A stretch of DNA of 64,000 bases from Trinickia sp. Y13 (GTDB taxonomy: Bacteria; Pseudomonadota; Gammaproteobacteria; Burkholderiales; Burkholderiaceae). Below the pieces are notes generated by a model. That model worked only from the letters and a program-made list of their open reading frames with translations, had not been told where the DNA came from and made no database searches. Below are positions 35,506 through 44,017 of the stretch, in pieces (the first letter of the stretch is position 1; every line of letters begins with the position of its first letter). Where the stretch lies: assembly GCF_029522115.1 (NCBI RefSeq), contig NZ_JAKWFK010000004.1, forward strand, positions 62,001 through 126,000, written 5' to 3'. The translations under genes were made by a program, and so were the position numbers.

Positions 35506-36558
35506 ATGACTTTCAAGCGAATGTTCCATGCGGTGGAAACGCACGCGGGCGAGCCCATGCGCGTGATCACTGGCGGCGTGCCGCACATCCCGGGCGATAC
35601 CGTCTACGAGCAGATGAAATGGCTCGAGAAAAACGACGACCAAATCCGCCAACTCATGCTGCGCGAGCCGCGCGGTTATCCGCCCGTCTGCTGCAACCTG
35701 ATCGTCCCGGCGAAGCATCCCGACGCCAAGGCCGGCTACATCATCATGGAGCAAGTCGAGTACCCCGTGATGAGCGGCGGCAATACGATTTCGGTTGCGA
35801 CCGTGATGCTCGAAACCGGCATGCTGCCGATGACCGAGCCGGTGACCGAGTTCCAATTGGAAGCGCCGGCCGGCCTCATCGGCATCAAGGCCGAATGCAA
35901 GGACGGCAAAGTCACGCAGGTCACGTTCAAGAACGTGCCTGCATTCGCGGCGCATCTCGAGGCGGTGATCGACGTGCCTACGTTGGGCAAAGTCACCGTC
36001 GACGTAGGCTGGGGCGGCATGTTCTATGTGATCGCCGACGTGCGCCAGTTCAAAGGGCTGGAGCTGATTCCCGAGCATGGTAGGGAAATCGCCCGCATCG
36101 GCGCCCTGATTACCAAGGCTGCACAGGATCAACTGCCGGTTTCGCACCCGCACTACCCCGGCATCGGCATCACGATCGCTCAGCTCTCGGGGCCGACGCG
36201 CAATCCGAACGCCGATTGGCGAAACGCAGTGACGGTGGCCAGCGGCGCTGTGGACTTCGATAATCCCGCGACTTGGACGGGGGCAATCGATCGTTGCGCT
36301 TGCGGCACCGGAACCTGCGCAAAGATGGCGACACTGCATGCGAAGGGCGAACTGAAACTCGACCAACCGTTCCGCCATGAGGGATTGCTCGGCATCGTCT
36401 ACACCGGCAACCTCGTTGAAGAAACGAGGATCGGCGACCACAAGGCCGTCGTCCCGACGATCTCGGGTCGTTCCTGGATCTACGGGTACAACACCTGGGT
36501 CTTGGACCCGACCGATCCGTTCCCCAACGGTTTCACCGTCGGCGATCTGTGGGCTTGA
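35506..36558 (+). CDS. Proline racemase superfamily enzyme with Ser/Cys active site
   Basis: 350 residues, full family length. The two catalytic positions are Ser90 (VMSGGNT, usually MPCGH) and Cys266 (DRCACGTGT). Cys/Cys members are proline racemases or 4-hydroxyproline 2-epimerases; Cys/Thr members are trans-3-hydroxyproline dehydratases; Ser/Cys members exist but are mixed in function. A nearby Ldh2-family reductase would convert the dehydratase product, pyrroline-2-carboxylate, to L-proline, while the operon at 51.6-56 kb could take an epimerase product. Start ATG at 35506 has AAAGG upstream. It ends in a strong terminator, so it is monocistronic. Confidence 0.85.
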   Translation: MTFKRMFHAVETHAGEPMRVITGGVPHIPGDTVYEQMKWLEKNDDQIRQLMLREPRGYPPVCCNLIVPAKHPDAKAGYIIMEQVEYPVMSGGNTISVATVMLETGMLPMTEPVTEFQLEAPAGLIGIKAECKDGKVTQVTFKNVPAFAAHLEAVIDVPTLGKVTVDVGWGGMFYVIADVRQFKGLELIPEHGREIARIGALITKAAQDQLPVSHPHYPGIGITIAQLSGPTRNPNADWRNAVTVASGAVDFDNPATWTGAIDRCACGTGTCAKMATLHAKGELKLDQPFRHEGLLGIVYTGNLVEETRIGDHKAVVPTISGRSWIYGYNTWVLDPTDPFPNGFTVGDLWA

Positions 36559-36583
36559 TCGGCCGCAGGTTCTATGGCTAATG

Positions 36584-36619
36584 GGCTCGCAGCGAGGAGA
36601 TATCGCTACGAGCCTTTTT
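36584..36619 (+). terminator. Intrinsic terminator after the proline racemase-like gene
   Basis: GGCTCGCAGCGA pairs with TCGCTACGAGCC (one mismatch) and is followed by TTTTTG. Located 26 bp after the stop codon; classical Rho-independent shape. Confidence 0.85.
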
Positions 36620-36665
36620 GTTTTTTGGCGAACGTGCGACGCGAACGGCGCGTCGCGGCCCGGCT

Positions 36666-36726
36666 AAAAAAGAAGCCGTGGCGGATTCGAATGCCGAAAC
36701 GACGCTCGAACCCACCACGGCTTTAT
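36666..36726 (-). terminator. Intrinsic terminator after the PotD-like gene
   Basis: On the minus strand AGCCGTGG pairs with CCACGGCT across a long loop and is followed by TCTTTTTT. It lies about 22 bp after the stop of the binding-protein gene. Confidence 0.7.
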
Positions 36727-36747
36727 CAACCGATCCGCGTCAACCGC

Positions 36748-37803
36748 TCACTTCTGTCCCAGCCAAACCGCGAATTTCTGGTTCAAGTCGTCGGAATGAT
36801 CGGCCCAGAATGCGACGTCGGAAGTGACGGCATTCTTTTGGTTTTGCGGTGCGGTCGGCAGATACGGGGCCACCTTCTGATCGACCTTCGCCAACGAAGA
36901 CTGCCGCATCGGTCCCAGCGCCGTTGCCGACGCCAGCTTCGCGAGCGAGTCCGTCGACGTCGCATACCGGACGAACTCCTGCGCCGCCTTCACGTTCTTC
37001 GAACCCTTGACGATCGCATAGCCCTCGATATTCTTGACCTCGCCATCCCACAGGAAGCCGAACGGCTTCTTGTCCTGCATGATGGCCGTATAGATGCGGT
37101 TGCAATAAGCACTCGACATCGAGACCTCGCCGTCCGCGAGCAACTGCGGCGGTTGCGCGCCCGTCTCCCACCACACGATCGACGACTTGATCGTGTCGAG
37201 CTTCTTGAATGCACGGTCCACGCCGGCGGGAGTGGAGAGCGTCTTGTAGACATCGGCGGCAGCGACGCCGTCTGCGAGCAATGCCCACTCGAGCGCACCT
37301 TCCGGCGATTTGCGCAACGCGCGCTTACCGGGGAACCGCTTCAGATCGAAGAAATCAGCAACCTTCGTCGGCTCGGCGCCTTTGAATGCCTTCTTGTTGT
37401 ACGTGATCACCGTCGACCACGCGACGTTGCCCACCATGCAATCCGAAAGGCCTCCCGGCAGAAAATCGGACTTGGCGGATGCCGGCAGCGTTTCCGGGTC
37501 GATCTTCTCGAGCAACCCTTCATCGCAGGCGCGCGTGGCGTCGGACAACTGCATGTCGACAACGTCCCACGTCACGTTCTTCGTCTCGACCTGGCTTCGA
37601 ATTTGCGCGATGCCGCCGTTGTACGTATCCATCTTGACCTGACCGCCCGCCTTTGACGCAAACGGTTGAACCGCGGTAGCGTTTTGTGCGTCTTGATACG
37701 AGCCGCCCCACGACGCAAAAACGAGTTCGGATGCCGCGGCATGCATGGATACCATCCCCATGCTCATGGCGACGAGCGCCAATGTCTTCAAAGAACTACG
37801 CAT
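36748..37803 (-). CDS. PotD/PotF-like periplasmic binding protein
   Basis: 351 residues with a Sec signal (LALVAMSMGMVSMHAAAS) and a type II binding fold: LVFASWGGSYQDAQ, TWDVVDMQLSDATRACDEGLLEKID, VAWSTVITYNKKAF, SAYCNRIYTAIM. It is the probable binding protein for the PotABC transporter encoded 6 kb away, the only matching permease set in view. The ASWGGSY start is shared with binding proteins for opines, polyamines and betaine-like solutes. It lies alone behind its own terminator, allowing higher expression than the permeases. Confidence 0.88.
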   Translation of the reverse strand: MRSSLKTLALVAMSMGMVSMHAAASELVFASWGGSYQDAQNATAVQPFASKAGGQVKMDTYNGGIAQIRSQVETKNVTWDVVDMQLSDATRACDEGLLEKIDPETLPASAKSDFLPGGLSDCMVGNVAWSTVITYNKKAFKGAEPTKVADFFDLKRFPGKRALRKSPEGALEWALLADGVAAADVYKTLSTPAGVDRAFKKLDTIKSSIVWWETGAQPPQLLADGEVSMSSAYCNRIYTAIMQDKKPFGFLWDGEVKNIEGYAIVKGSKNVKAAQEFVRYATSTDSLAKLASATALGPMRQSSLAKVDQKVAPYLPTAPQNQKNAVTSDVAFWADHSDDLNQKFAVWLGQK

Positions 37804-38024
37804 TTAAAGCCTCACCAAGAAATGTGTCGATGTCTCCACCCTTATGCCGGGCAGCGTTGTATCCACGTCCACATGTCTCTACGTTATGGAGGATGCGTGC
37901 CGAGAGCGCCTCGTCACGCCCTGTCGTAGATGACATGTAACGGAAATCTATGCCGCCGTAATGAGGGGGGCCGAAACATTCGCGTCGGTTATGCAATGCA
38001 TCAACGAACTTCCCGGCGCAAGGA

Positions 38025-38996
38025 TCAGACAGGCCGATTGAACGCGCGAATGGAGGACAGCAAACCGTCGGGCACCTCGAGCTCAGTGATGTTCAGGTGG
38101 CTGCCGGGAATCCGCACGCCCCGCCCCGCGAGCCGGTCGATTTGCGCGGACAGCCGGTCGATGAAATTCGGCACGAGCAGATCGGGCTTGATTGCAACGA
38201 CGAAGAGGCCCACGCCCGGGCACTCGCTCCCGGATGCATACGATGGCGCATCGATCGACCAATTTCCGCCCGTCAGGCCGGCCGCCAGGATTTCGACCAT
38301 GAGCGCGAGATTGGCGCCGCGCGCCCCGCCAAAGGCCAACAGAAGACCTTTGACGGCCTTTTGCGCATCGGTGGTCGGCTCGCCGTTCGCGTCGACTGCC
38401 CAGCCCTCCGGAATCGCGTCGCCACGCTCGGCCGCTTGCCTAACGTTGACGAACGCCGTGGCGCTCGAAGCTTGGTCGAGCACGAACGGCTTGGCCCGCC
38501 CGGTCGGTGCGGCGAACGCCATCGGGTTTGTCCCGTACACGGGCTTGCGGCTTTCGAGCGTAGTCATCTGTGCAGTCGCGTTCGTCACGGCGATCGCCAC
38601 GAGGCCCTTTTCGGCGAGCCGTCTCGGATAGTAGCCAAGCTCGCCGACGGTGAAGTTGTTCGTCTGCGAGAAGGCCGTTACGCCGAACGTATTGGCGCGC
38701 TGGACGATCTGATCGAACGCGCGATCGAAACCTAGTTGCGCAATCCCGCCGTGCGCATCGACGCGCGTCAAAGCGGGAGCGGGCGAAGTGATGGTCGGTT
38801 CGGCGGACGTCGAAATACGCCCTTTTACGAAGCCGTCGAGATAGTCGGGCAGATGCGCGAAGCCGACTGCTCGGCTACCGGCCCATTCCGCGGAGACGAC
38901 CGCATTGGCCAGAGACGTTGCGATCGAGTCGTTGGCGCCGGCGTCGAGTATCGCCTGCCGGGCAATGGCAAGAGCTTCTTGTGTTTCGAGTCGCAT
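38025..38996 (-). CDS. Ldh2/DpkA family imino acid reductase
   Basis: 323 residues of the malate/lactate dehydrogenase-2 fold (not Rossmann LDH): HLPDYLDGFVKGRI, the VTNATAQM stretch, YGTNPMAFAAPTG and GGARGANLALMVEILAAGL. Members include ureidoglycolate and lactate dehydrogenases and delta1-piperideine/pyrroline-2-carboxylate reductase (DpkA). In this island the last activity fits best: pyrroline-2-carboxylate plus NADPH to L-proline, the second step of trans-3-hydroxyproline breakdown. Two LysR-type boxes lie 105-141 bp upstream. Confidence 0.85.
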   Translation of the reverse strand: MRLETQEALAIARQAILDAGANDSIATSLANAVVSAEWAGSRAVGFAHLPDYLDGFVKGRISTSAEPTITSPAPALTRVDAHGGIAQLGFDRAFDQIVQRANTFGVTAFSQTNNFTVGELGYYPRRLAEKGLVAIAVTNATAQMTTLESRKPVYGTNPMAFAAPTGRAKPFVLDQASSATAFVNVRQAAERGDAIPEGWAVDANGEPTTDAQKAVKGLLLAFGGARGANLALMVEILAAGLTGGNWSIDAPSYASGSECPGVGLFVVAIKPDLLVPNFIDRLSAQIDRLAGRGVRIPGSHLNITELEVPDGLLSSIRAFNRPV

Positions 38997-39100
38997 GCTG
39001 TCCTCTGAATGTGAGCCGCGGTCGCCGTCGCAAGTGGAGACCCGTCGGCGCGAGCGTGGCGATGCGATTTTCTACACAGCGTTCATCGAACATCATCGTT

Positions 39101-39137
39101 GTAAACGGTGTTTATATTCAGCGATAGCGGCGCTTAT
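39101..39137. promoter_or_regulatory. Tandem LysR-type boxes before the Ldh2-family gene
   Basis: Box 1 39101-39115 (GTAAACGGTGTTTAT) and box 2 39123-39137 (GATAGCGGCGCTTAT). T-N11-A geometry, starts exactly 22 bp apart, as at 22585/22607 and 41240/41262. Located between the LysR stop and the reductase start. Confidence 0.6.
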
Positions 39138-39185
39138 TCCTGCAGCGAGCCGGCAGGCCGGGCCTGTTTCCGCCAATACCTCGGC

Positions 39186-40187
39186 CTAGCGCTCCTCGGG
39201 CAAGCAGATCTGTTCCTGCTTCAGCGAGAGTGCCTTGGCGATATCGCGCGATACCTGGCGCTCGAACGACTGCCGCAGCAGTTCGACCATGTCGGTGGGA
39301 AGGTGGCCCAGTTCGTTTTCTCGAAACGCCAAGTAGAAGGAGCGACTCAGCGCTTGATAAGGCCGGCCATGCCGAGAAAACGACGAAAGCGGCACCACGC
39401 GCAGATCCGGTACGTAATGCCTGGATTGCCATATGCATAACGGAGTCGTCACCGCAAAGCCCAGCCCTGCGGCGACGAGACTGAGCATCGGGTCGGTGGC
39501 GTCGAACTCGCAGGTGCGCTCGATGTTTTCCGAATTCGATGCCAAATAGGCATCGATGTGCTGCCCGATCACCGAACGCGCGCTATAGCGGATGAATTGC
39601 AGATTGCGGCTCAGATCGGCGAGCGTAGTGAACCGATCTACCTCGAAGCTCGCCGGCAAGACGACGAAGTACGGTTCGGAAAAGAGCTTCTGCCGGCGAA
39701 TGCCCGGCGCTTGCGAAATGCCGTTGGTCGTCACGGCCATATCGAGTTGGCGCGCTTCGAGCTGCGCATCGAGGGTGGGCGTGATGCCGGACCACAAGCG
39801 GATTTGATGCGACGTGCCCGATAGCGCCTTGATGATGATTGGCCCGATCGTCGCCGCAAAAGAATCGACACAGCCCAGACGCACGACGACGCGCTTCGCG
39901 CGTGTGACGTTGCGTACGCTTTCCACCATCTCGTCGGCGCCGGTGAGCAGCACCGTGGCATGCTCGAACAGGCGCTGCCCGGCGGCGGTCGGCCGGGCCG
40001 GGCGGGTCGTTCGATCGAGCAAGGTCGTATCCAGCAACGTCTCGAGCGCTTTGATGCGCTGCGAAACGCCCGCCTGCGAAATGGCCAGGCGATCGGCGGC
40101 ATCGGAGATCGAGCCGGCCTCGACGACGGCGACCCAGCTCGCCAACAGGCTCCAGTCGGGATATTGCTCAGGTACGCTCTCTTTCAT
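39186..40187 (-). CDS. LysR family regulator, copy 1
   Basis: 333 residues. N-terminal winged helix-turn-helix at about residues 15-75 (AGSISDAADRLAISQAGVSQRIKALETLL), then the substrate-binding periplasmic-like domain. It is oriented toward the Ldh2-family gene, whose promoter has paired T-N11-A boxes, and is the nearest candidate to control the ATAAG-N5-CTTAT regulon; this is inference, because autoregulated LysR genes are usually divergent from their targets. Confidence 0.9.
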   Translation of the reverse strand: MKESVPEQYPDWSLLASWVAVVEAGSISDAADRLAISQAGVSQRIKALETLLDTTLLDRTTRPARPTAAGQRLFEHATVLLTGADEMVESVRNVTRAKRVVVRLGCVDSFAATIGPIIIKALSGTSHQIRLWSGITPTLDAQLEARQLDMAVTTNGISQAPGIRRQKLFSEPYFVVLPASFEVDRFTTLADLSRNLQFIRYSARSVIGQHIDAYLASNSENIERTCEFDATDPMLSLVAAGLGFAVTTPLCIWQSRHYVPDLRVVPLSSFSRHGRPYQALSRSFYLAFRENELGHLPTDMVELLRQSFERQVSRDIAKALSLKQEQICLPEER

Positions 40188-40271
40188 GGCGGCGGCGCGT
40201 CGACATCGGATTTAAGGAAGGATGCCCTCGCGAGCCGAAGCCGAAACCGAATCGTCCCGGCTCGCGCACCG

Positions 40272-41123
40272 CTAGTCTGCGCTGCCATGCACCCGTGCCG
40301 CAAGACCCATTGCGCTGTGCGCTGGCGCAAGGTTACGCAAGGCGGCTTCCAGCGCAGCGAACAAGGCGGCCGCCGATAGATTGGCCTGCTTGTCGTCGTC
40401 CCCTGCCAATCGCCTGCGTTCGAATTCCGACCGCCAGCGGCCTGCGACCTCGATCTCCATTGCATGGATGCCGTCGTCCGGCCTGCCGTAGTGTTCGGCC
40501 GCAAACGCGTCGGCGATCTTGCCATTGACCACCCATGACCGGCCGTCTGCCTTGACCCGCTCCGTCAGGGATTTCACTAGGCGGCGATCGCAGGATTTGC
40601 CGCGCGCCGTGCCGATGTTGCAATCGGAGGCATCGACCTGATCGCGAAAAGGCGATAGCCAAAAACTCGCATGAAAGATCAACAACAGCACATTGTCGTG
40701 GCGCGCTCTAAGACGTGAGCGTTCCCGAGCAACAGCTTCATGAAAAGGGAGCCAATACGCTTTGACGCGCGCGTCTATCTCAGCGTCGCTCGGCTCGCAT
40801 CCCGGGTCGTACAGCGGTTCGCCTCGCGCGGTGTGAGTGCGGCACAGACCGTTGCGATTCAAGCGGCGAGACAGGGGACGGTCGAAAGTGGCGACGTTCA
40901 GGTCGATCACGCAGGGGTGATAGCGCGCTGAAATACACGAAACGCCGTGGTGCTGCGCCGCCGCCTGCAGCGCGAGTCCGGCCGGGTCGGCGACGCGGCC
41001 TTGAACGTCGCGCCAGGAAGGGAATCTGCGCAGGTCCTCGGGGATATCGGCGCCCGTATGCGGCATGACGAGGAGGATCGGCGAGTCGGCGCTGACCATG
41101 TGTCCGTAAGCCGTGTTCTGCAT
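40272..41123 (-). CDS. N-formylglutamate amidohydrolase family protein, copy 2
   Basis: 283 residues. Marks: LLVMPHTGADIPEDL, the CVIDLNVATFDRPLSRRLNRNGLC block, DNVLLLIFHASF, and GIHAMEIEVAGRW near the end. Same family as the protein at 21.7 kb but clearly divergent from it (the D-L-N-R-P segment is altered), so the two probably act on different N-formyl or N-acyl substrates. GAGGG lies 7 bp before the ATG at 41123. Its upstream region has paired LysR-type boxes. Confidence 0.8.
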   Translation of the reverse strand: MQNTAYGHMVSADSPILLVMPHTGADIPEDLRRFPSWRDVQGRVADPAGLALQAAAQHHGVSCISARYHPCVIDLNVATFDRPLSRRLNRNGLCRTHTARGEPLYDPGCEPSDAEIDARVKAYWLPFHEAVARERSRLRARHDNVLLLIFHASFWLSPFRDQVDASDCNIGTARGKSCDRRLVKSLTERVKADGRSWVVNGKIADAFAAEHYGRPDDGIHAMEIEVAGRWRSEFERRRLAGDDDKQANLSAAALFAALEAALRNLAPAHSAMGLAARVHGSAD

Positions 41124-41239
41124 CGTGGGGCCCTCAGGTTTGCGTCGTGCTCTGCCCGGTTGCTCGAGGAGCAACGAGGCGATGTGTGACCAAACGTAGA
41201 GAACTCACGGTAGTGGAACCCGTACCGCTCGGAGCGATC

Positions 41240-41276
41240 GTAAGCGCGGCTTTACCTGTCTATAAGCGGGGCTTAA
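41240..41276. promoter_or_regulatory. Tandem LysR-type boxes before FGase copy 2
   Basis: Box 1 41240-41254 (GTAAGCGCGGCTTTA) and box 2 41262-41276 (ATAAGCGGGGCTTAA), starts exactly 22 bp apart, both with near-symmetric arms around 5 bp. They share the 413-bp gap 41124-41536 with the second operator type at 41329; no gene is seen in the gap. Confidence 0.6.
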
Positions 41277-41326
41277 GTATGTCCCCGTCTCGCTGCCGAC
41301 TGGCCACGCTGCCGGACGCGCTCGAC

Positions 41327-41395
41327 GCATAACCTAATGTAATGCGCCCCGGAAAATAAAGCGCATTGACGCTGCCCTCGCCCCCCACCAATACT
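41327..41395 (+). promoter_or_regulatory. Shared operator-promoter block A (before the oxygenase reductase)
   Basis: ATAACCTAATGTAAT at 41329-41343 is a T-N11-A LysR box (ATAAC-N5-GTAAT). It is followed by AAAATAAAGCGC and TTGACG (-35, 41366-41371), then AATACT (-10, 41390-41395). The same block in the same order and spacing occurs at 45120-45187 before the Rieske oxygenase: box to -35 distance is 37 bp in both. Strong evidence for one shared activator. Confidence 0.8.
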
Positions 41396-41536
41396 CGAAT
41401 CACAGCGAGGGCGTGTCTTAACGTCGCGCCGCGGTATGAGAAGAGCCTTCGCGATTCACGACAATGCACGTTGAGCGGTTCACACGCTGGTCAGCAGCCG
41501 AACGAGCGCGCAAGGTGTCCCAACAGAATTGACGCT

Positions 41537-42679
41537 ATGAACTCGGTAGAAAGAATGTTCGTCCCCGCGCTGCAAGCCGAAGATCGATTCTCGAACCCCA
41601 GCACCTGGGAGAGTGGCGGGAAGCTTTGGGTAAGCGGTGAAGAGCAGATCCTAACCTGCGCGCGTGTGGTGGACGAAACCCACGATGTCAAAAGCTTTGA
41701 ATTCCGCGTGGGAGACGGCTCGTCGGTGCGCTTCGAACCGGGTCAGTTCATGACCATATCGGCGAACGTGCAAGGGCAGCTAGTCCAGCGCTGCTACACG
41801 ATTTCGTCGCCGCCGACGCGTCCCTATTTGCTTTCGATCACTGTCAAGCGCGTGCCGGGCGGCGCCGTGTCGAACTGGCTTCACGACAATCTGAAGGCAG
41901 GCGGTCAATTGCGTGCGTATGGCCCATCGGGCAGCTTCACGCCGACGTCGGCCCCCGGCGCCGAAAAATCGCTTTACCTGTCCGCGGGTTCGGGCGTGAC
42001 GCCTTTGATGTCGATGACGCGTGCCGGCATCGACCTCGGGCTCGATCGCGACATCGTATTCGTTCATAGCGCCAGAACACCTGCAGACATCGTTTTTCGA
42101 AAGGAACTGGAAAGGCTCGTCGCGCTCTCCCCTCGCCTTCGCACGTTCTTCCTTTGCGAAGGCATCGGCGGCGAAACCGATTGGTCCGGGCCCACTGGCC
42201 GGCTCAGTCTTCAGCTTCTGTCCGAATGGGTGCCGGATTATGCCGAGCGTGAAGTATTCACCTGCGGCCCCCGCGGGTATATGAGCGCCGTGCGCACTTT
42301 GCTTAGCGAGGGCGGCCACGATCCGGCTCGTTACCACCAGGAAAGCTTCGATATCTCGGCGGGGGCTGTGGCCGAGGCTGCCGCGCCGAAGTGCGACGCG
42401 TCCCAAACATCGCAAGAAACCTTCACCGTCAAGCTCTCACGTTCGCAGAAAACGTTCACGATGACCGCTTCCGAAACCGTGCTCGCGGCTGCGAAAAAAG
42501 CTGGCGTTCCGATCCCCTCCTCATGCAGTCAAGGCATCTGCGGGACCTGCAAGACCAAAGTGATCGAGGGCGAAGTCGAGACGAAACACAACGGCGGCAT
42601 CCGCGATCGAGAGATCCAGAAAGGATTCCGGCTGCTCTGTTGCAGCCGCCCGACGTCGGACTTGGTGCTCGAACTTTAG
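41537..42679 (+). CDS. gbcB: Oxygenase reductase, FAD plus 2Fe-2S (GbcB/Stc-type)
   Basis: 380 residues. FAD domain with RCYTISSPP, NAD domain with GSGVTPLMSM and FTCGPRGYM, and a C-terminal plant-type ferredoxin with CSQGICGTCKTK and a late Cys (LLCCSR). It moves electrons from NAD(P)H to a Rieske oxygenase, here the one at 45.2 kb that carries the same promoter block. Glycine betaine monooxygenase (GbcB) and stachydrine demethylase reductases share this layout, so the symbol is by similarity only. Start at 41537 lies 142 bp after the -10. Confidence 0.88.
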   Translation: MNSVERMFVPALQAEDRFSNPSTWESGGKLWVSGEEQILTCARVVDETHDVKSFEFRVGDGSSVRFEPGQFMTISANVQGQLVQRCYTISSPPTRPYLLSITVKRVPGGAVSNWLHDNLKAGGQLRAYGPSGSFTPTSAPGAEKSLYLSAGSGVTPLMSMTRAGIDLGLDRDIVFVHSARTPADIVFRKELERLVALSPRLRTFFLCEGIGGETDWSGPTGRLSLQLLSEWVPDYAEREVFTCGPRGYMSAVRTLLSEGGHDPARYHQESFDISAGAVAEAAAPKCDASQTSQETFTVKLSRSQKTFTMTASETVLAAAKKAGVPIPSSCSQGICGTCKTKVIEGEVETKHNGGIRDREIQKGFRLLCCSRPTSDLVLEL

Positions 42680-42768
42680 CCGGTCGGCAAGCGCCCGCCG
42701 CTCGATCGCCGCTGGCCTGGCGCGTTTTCCCAAAACACATTCATCCAAATCGATTTAGGAGACGCAGT

Positions 42769-43998
42769 ATGGCAGGTGATCCGGGCTTCGATGCACCCAG
42801 CATGGCTACACCGAACAGCAAAGCGGCGATCTTGCGAGATGTACGCGCATATCGCCTCGCCCGTGTGAAGGCGCAACTGCTCAAGCAAAACATCCCCGCC
42901 ATCTTGCTCTATGACCCGGTCAACATTCGCTATGCGACCGACACGTCGAACATGCAAGTGTGGTGCGGACGCAATCCCGCGCGATACGTCATGGTTTTCG
43001 CGAACGGCCATATCGCCGCCTGGGAGTTTCATAGCAGCGACCACGTATGGGACGGGCTCGATCTCAACGTAGAACTTCGGTGTCCCGTCAGTTGGACGTT
43101 CTTCAACGCTGGTCACGAAGCGGAACACCGCGCCGAAATTTGGGGCGCCGAAATCATCGATGTCCTGCAAAAGCACGCTCCTGGCGAGCTGCGCCTCGCG
43201 GTCGATCGACTCGACCCGTTCGGCACCGCCTATTTGGAAAAGCATGGAATAGCGCTGCTCGACGGCCTGGCCGTCATGGAGACAGCGCGCTCAATCAAGT
43301 CGTCGGGCGAGTTGGTCTTGATGGGCGAATCCTTGCGCACCGCCGAGAAGGGCATCGAGCGCATGCGGCGCGAGCTTCGCCCCGGCTTCACCGAGAACGA
43401 GATCTGGGCCAACCTTCATTACGAAAACATTCGCAACGGCGGTGAGTGGATTGAAACGCGCTTGCTCGCCTCCGGGGACCGCACCAATCCGTGGATGCAC
43501 GAGTGTTCTTCGCGTGTCTTGCAAGACGGTGAGTTACTCGCCTTCGACACCGACATGGTCGGGCCTAACGGTTATTGCTCCGACATTTCACGCACGTGGC
43601 TCGTCGGCGACGGCCGCCCCTCGGACGAGCAGCGCAAGTTGTACGAGTATGCGTACTCGCAAATTCACTTCAATATGGATCTATTAAAGCCGGGCATGAC
43701 GTTCCGAGAATTTTCGGACAAGGCCTGGAACATTCCAGATCAATTCCTCAAGAACCGCTACTGCTGTCTAGCGCACGGCATCGGCATGGTCGACGAATAT
43801 CCCTCGATTGCGCATCGAATCGATTGGGACAGCGCGGGTTACGACGGCCAGTTCGAAGTAGGCATGACCCTATGCGTCGAAAGTTACATCGGTGCGGACG
43901 GCGGTATGCAAGGCGTCAAGCTCGAGCAGCAGGTGGCGCTCACCGAGCAGGGTTGCGTTTCGCTGACCGATTGCAGTTTCGAAACCGATTGGCTCTAA
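42769..43998 (+). CDS. DddP-like M24 family metalloenzyme
   Basis: 409 residues of the M24 (pita-bread) fold. It matches the DMSP lyase DddP far beyond the fold: IRYATDTSNMQVW, GGEWIETRLLASG and FDTDMVG...CSDISRTW. The di-iron ligands D260, D262, D272, H336, E371 and E386 and the catalytic Asp D342 all line up with D295, D297, D307, H371, E406, E421 and D377 of Ruegeria DddP as I recall it, at a constant offset of 35. DddP splits dimethylsulfoniopropionate to acrylate and dimethylsulfide. Here it lies 89 bp after the oxygenase reductase, with AGGAGA before its ATG. It could act on DMSP or on another betaine-like solute; a Xaa-Pro dipeptidase is less likely. Confidence 0.8.
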   Translation: MAGDPGFDAPSMATPNSKAAILRDVRAYRLARVKAQLLKQNIPAILLYDPVNIRYATDTSNMQVWCGRNPARYVMVFANGHIAAWEFHSSDHVWDGLDLNVELRCPVSWTFFNAGHEAEHRAEIWGAEIIDVLQKHAPGELRLAVDRLDPFGTAYLEKHGIALLDGLAVMETARSIKSSGELVLMGESLRTAEKGIERMRRELRPGFTENEIWANLHYENIRNGGEWIETRLLASGDRTNPWMHECSSRVLQDGELLAFDTDMVGPNGYCSDISRTWLVGDGRPSDEQRKLYEYAYSQIHFNMDLLKPGMTFREFSDKAWNIPDQFLKNRYCCLAHGIGMVDEYPSIAHRIDWDSAGYDGQFEVGMTLCVESYIGADGGMQGVKLEQQVALTEQGCVSLTDCSFETDWL

Positions 43999-44017
43999 GC
44001 GTTGCAGCCGAAAGCAA

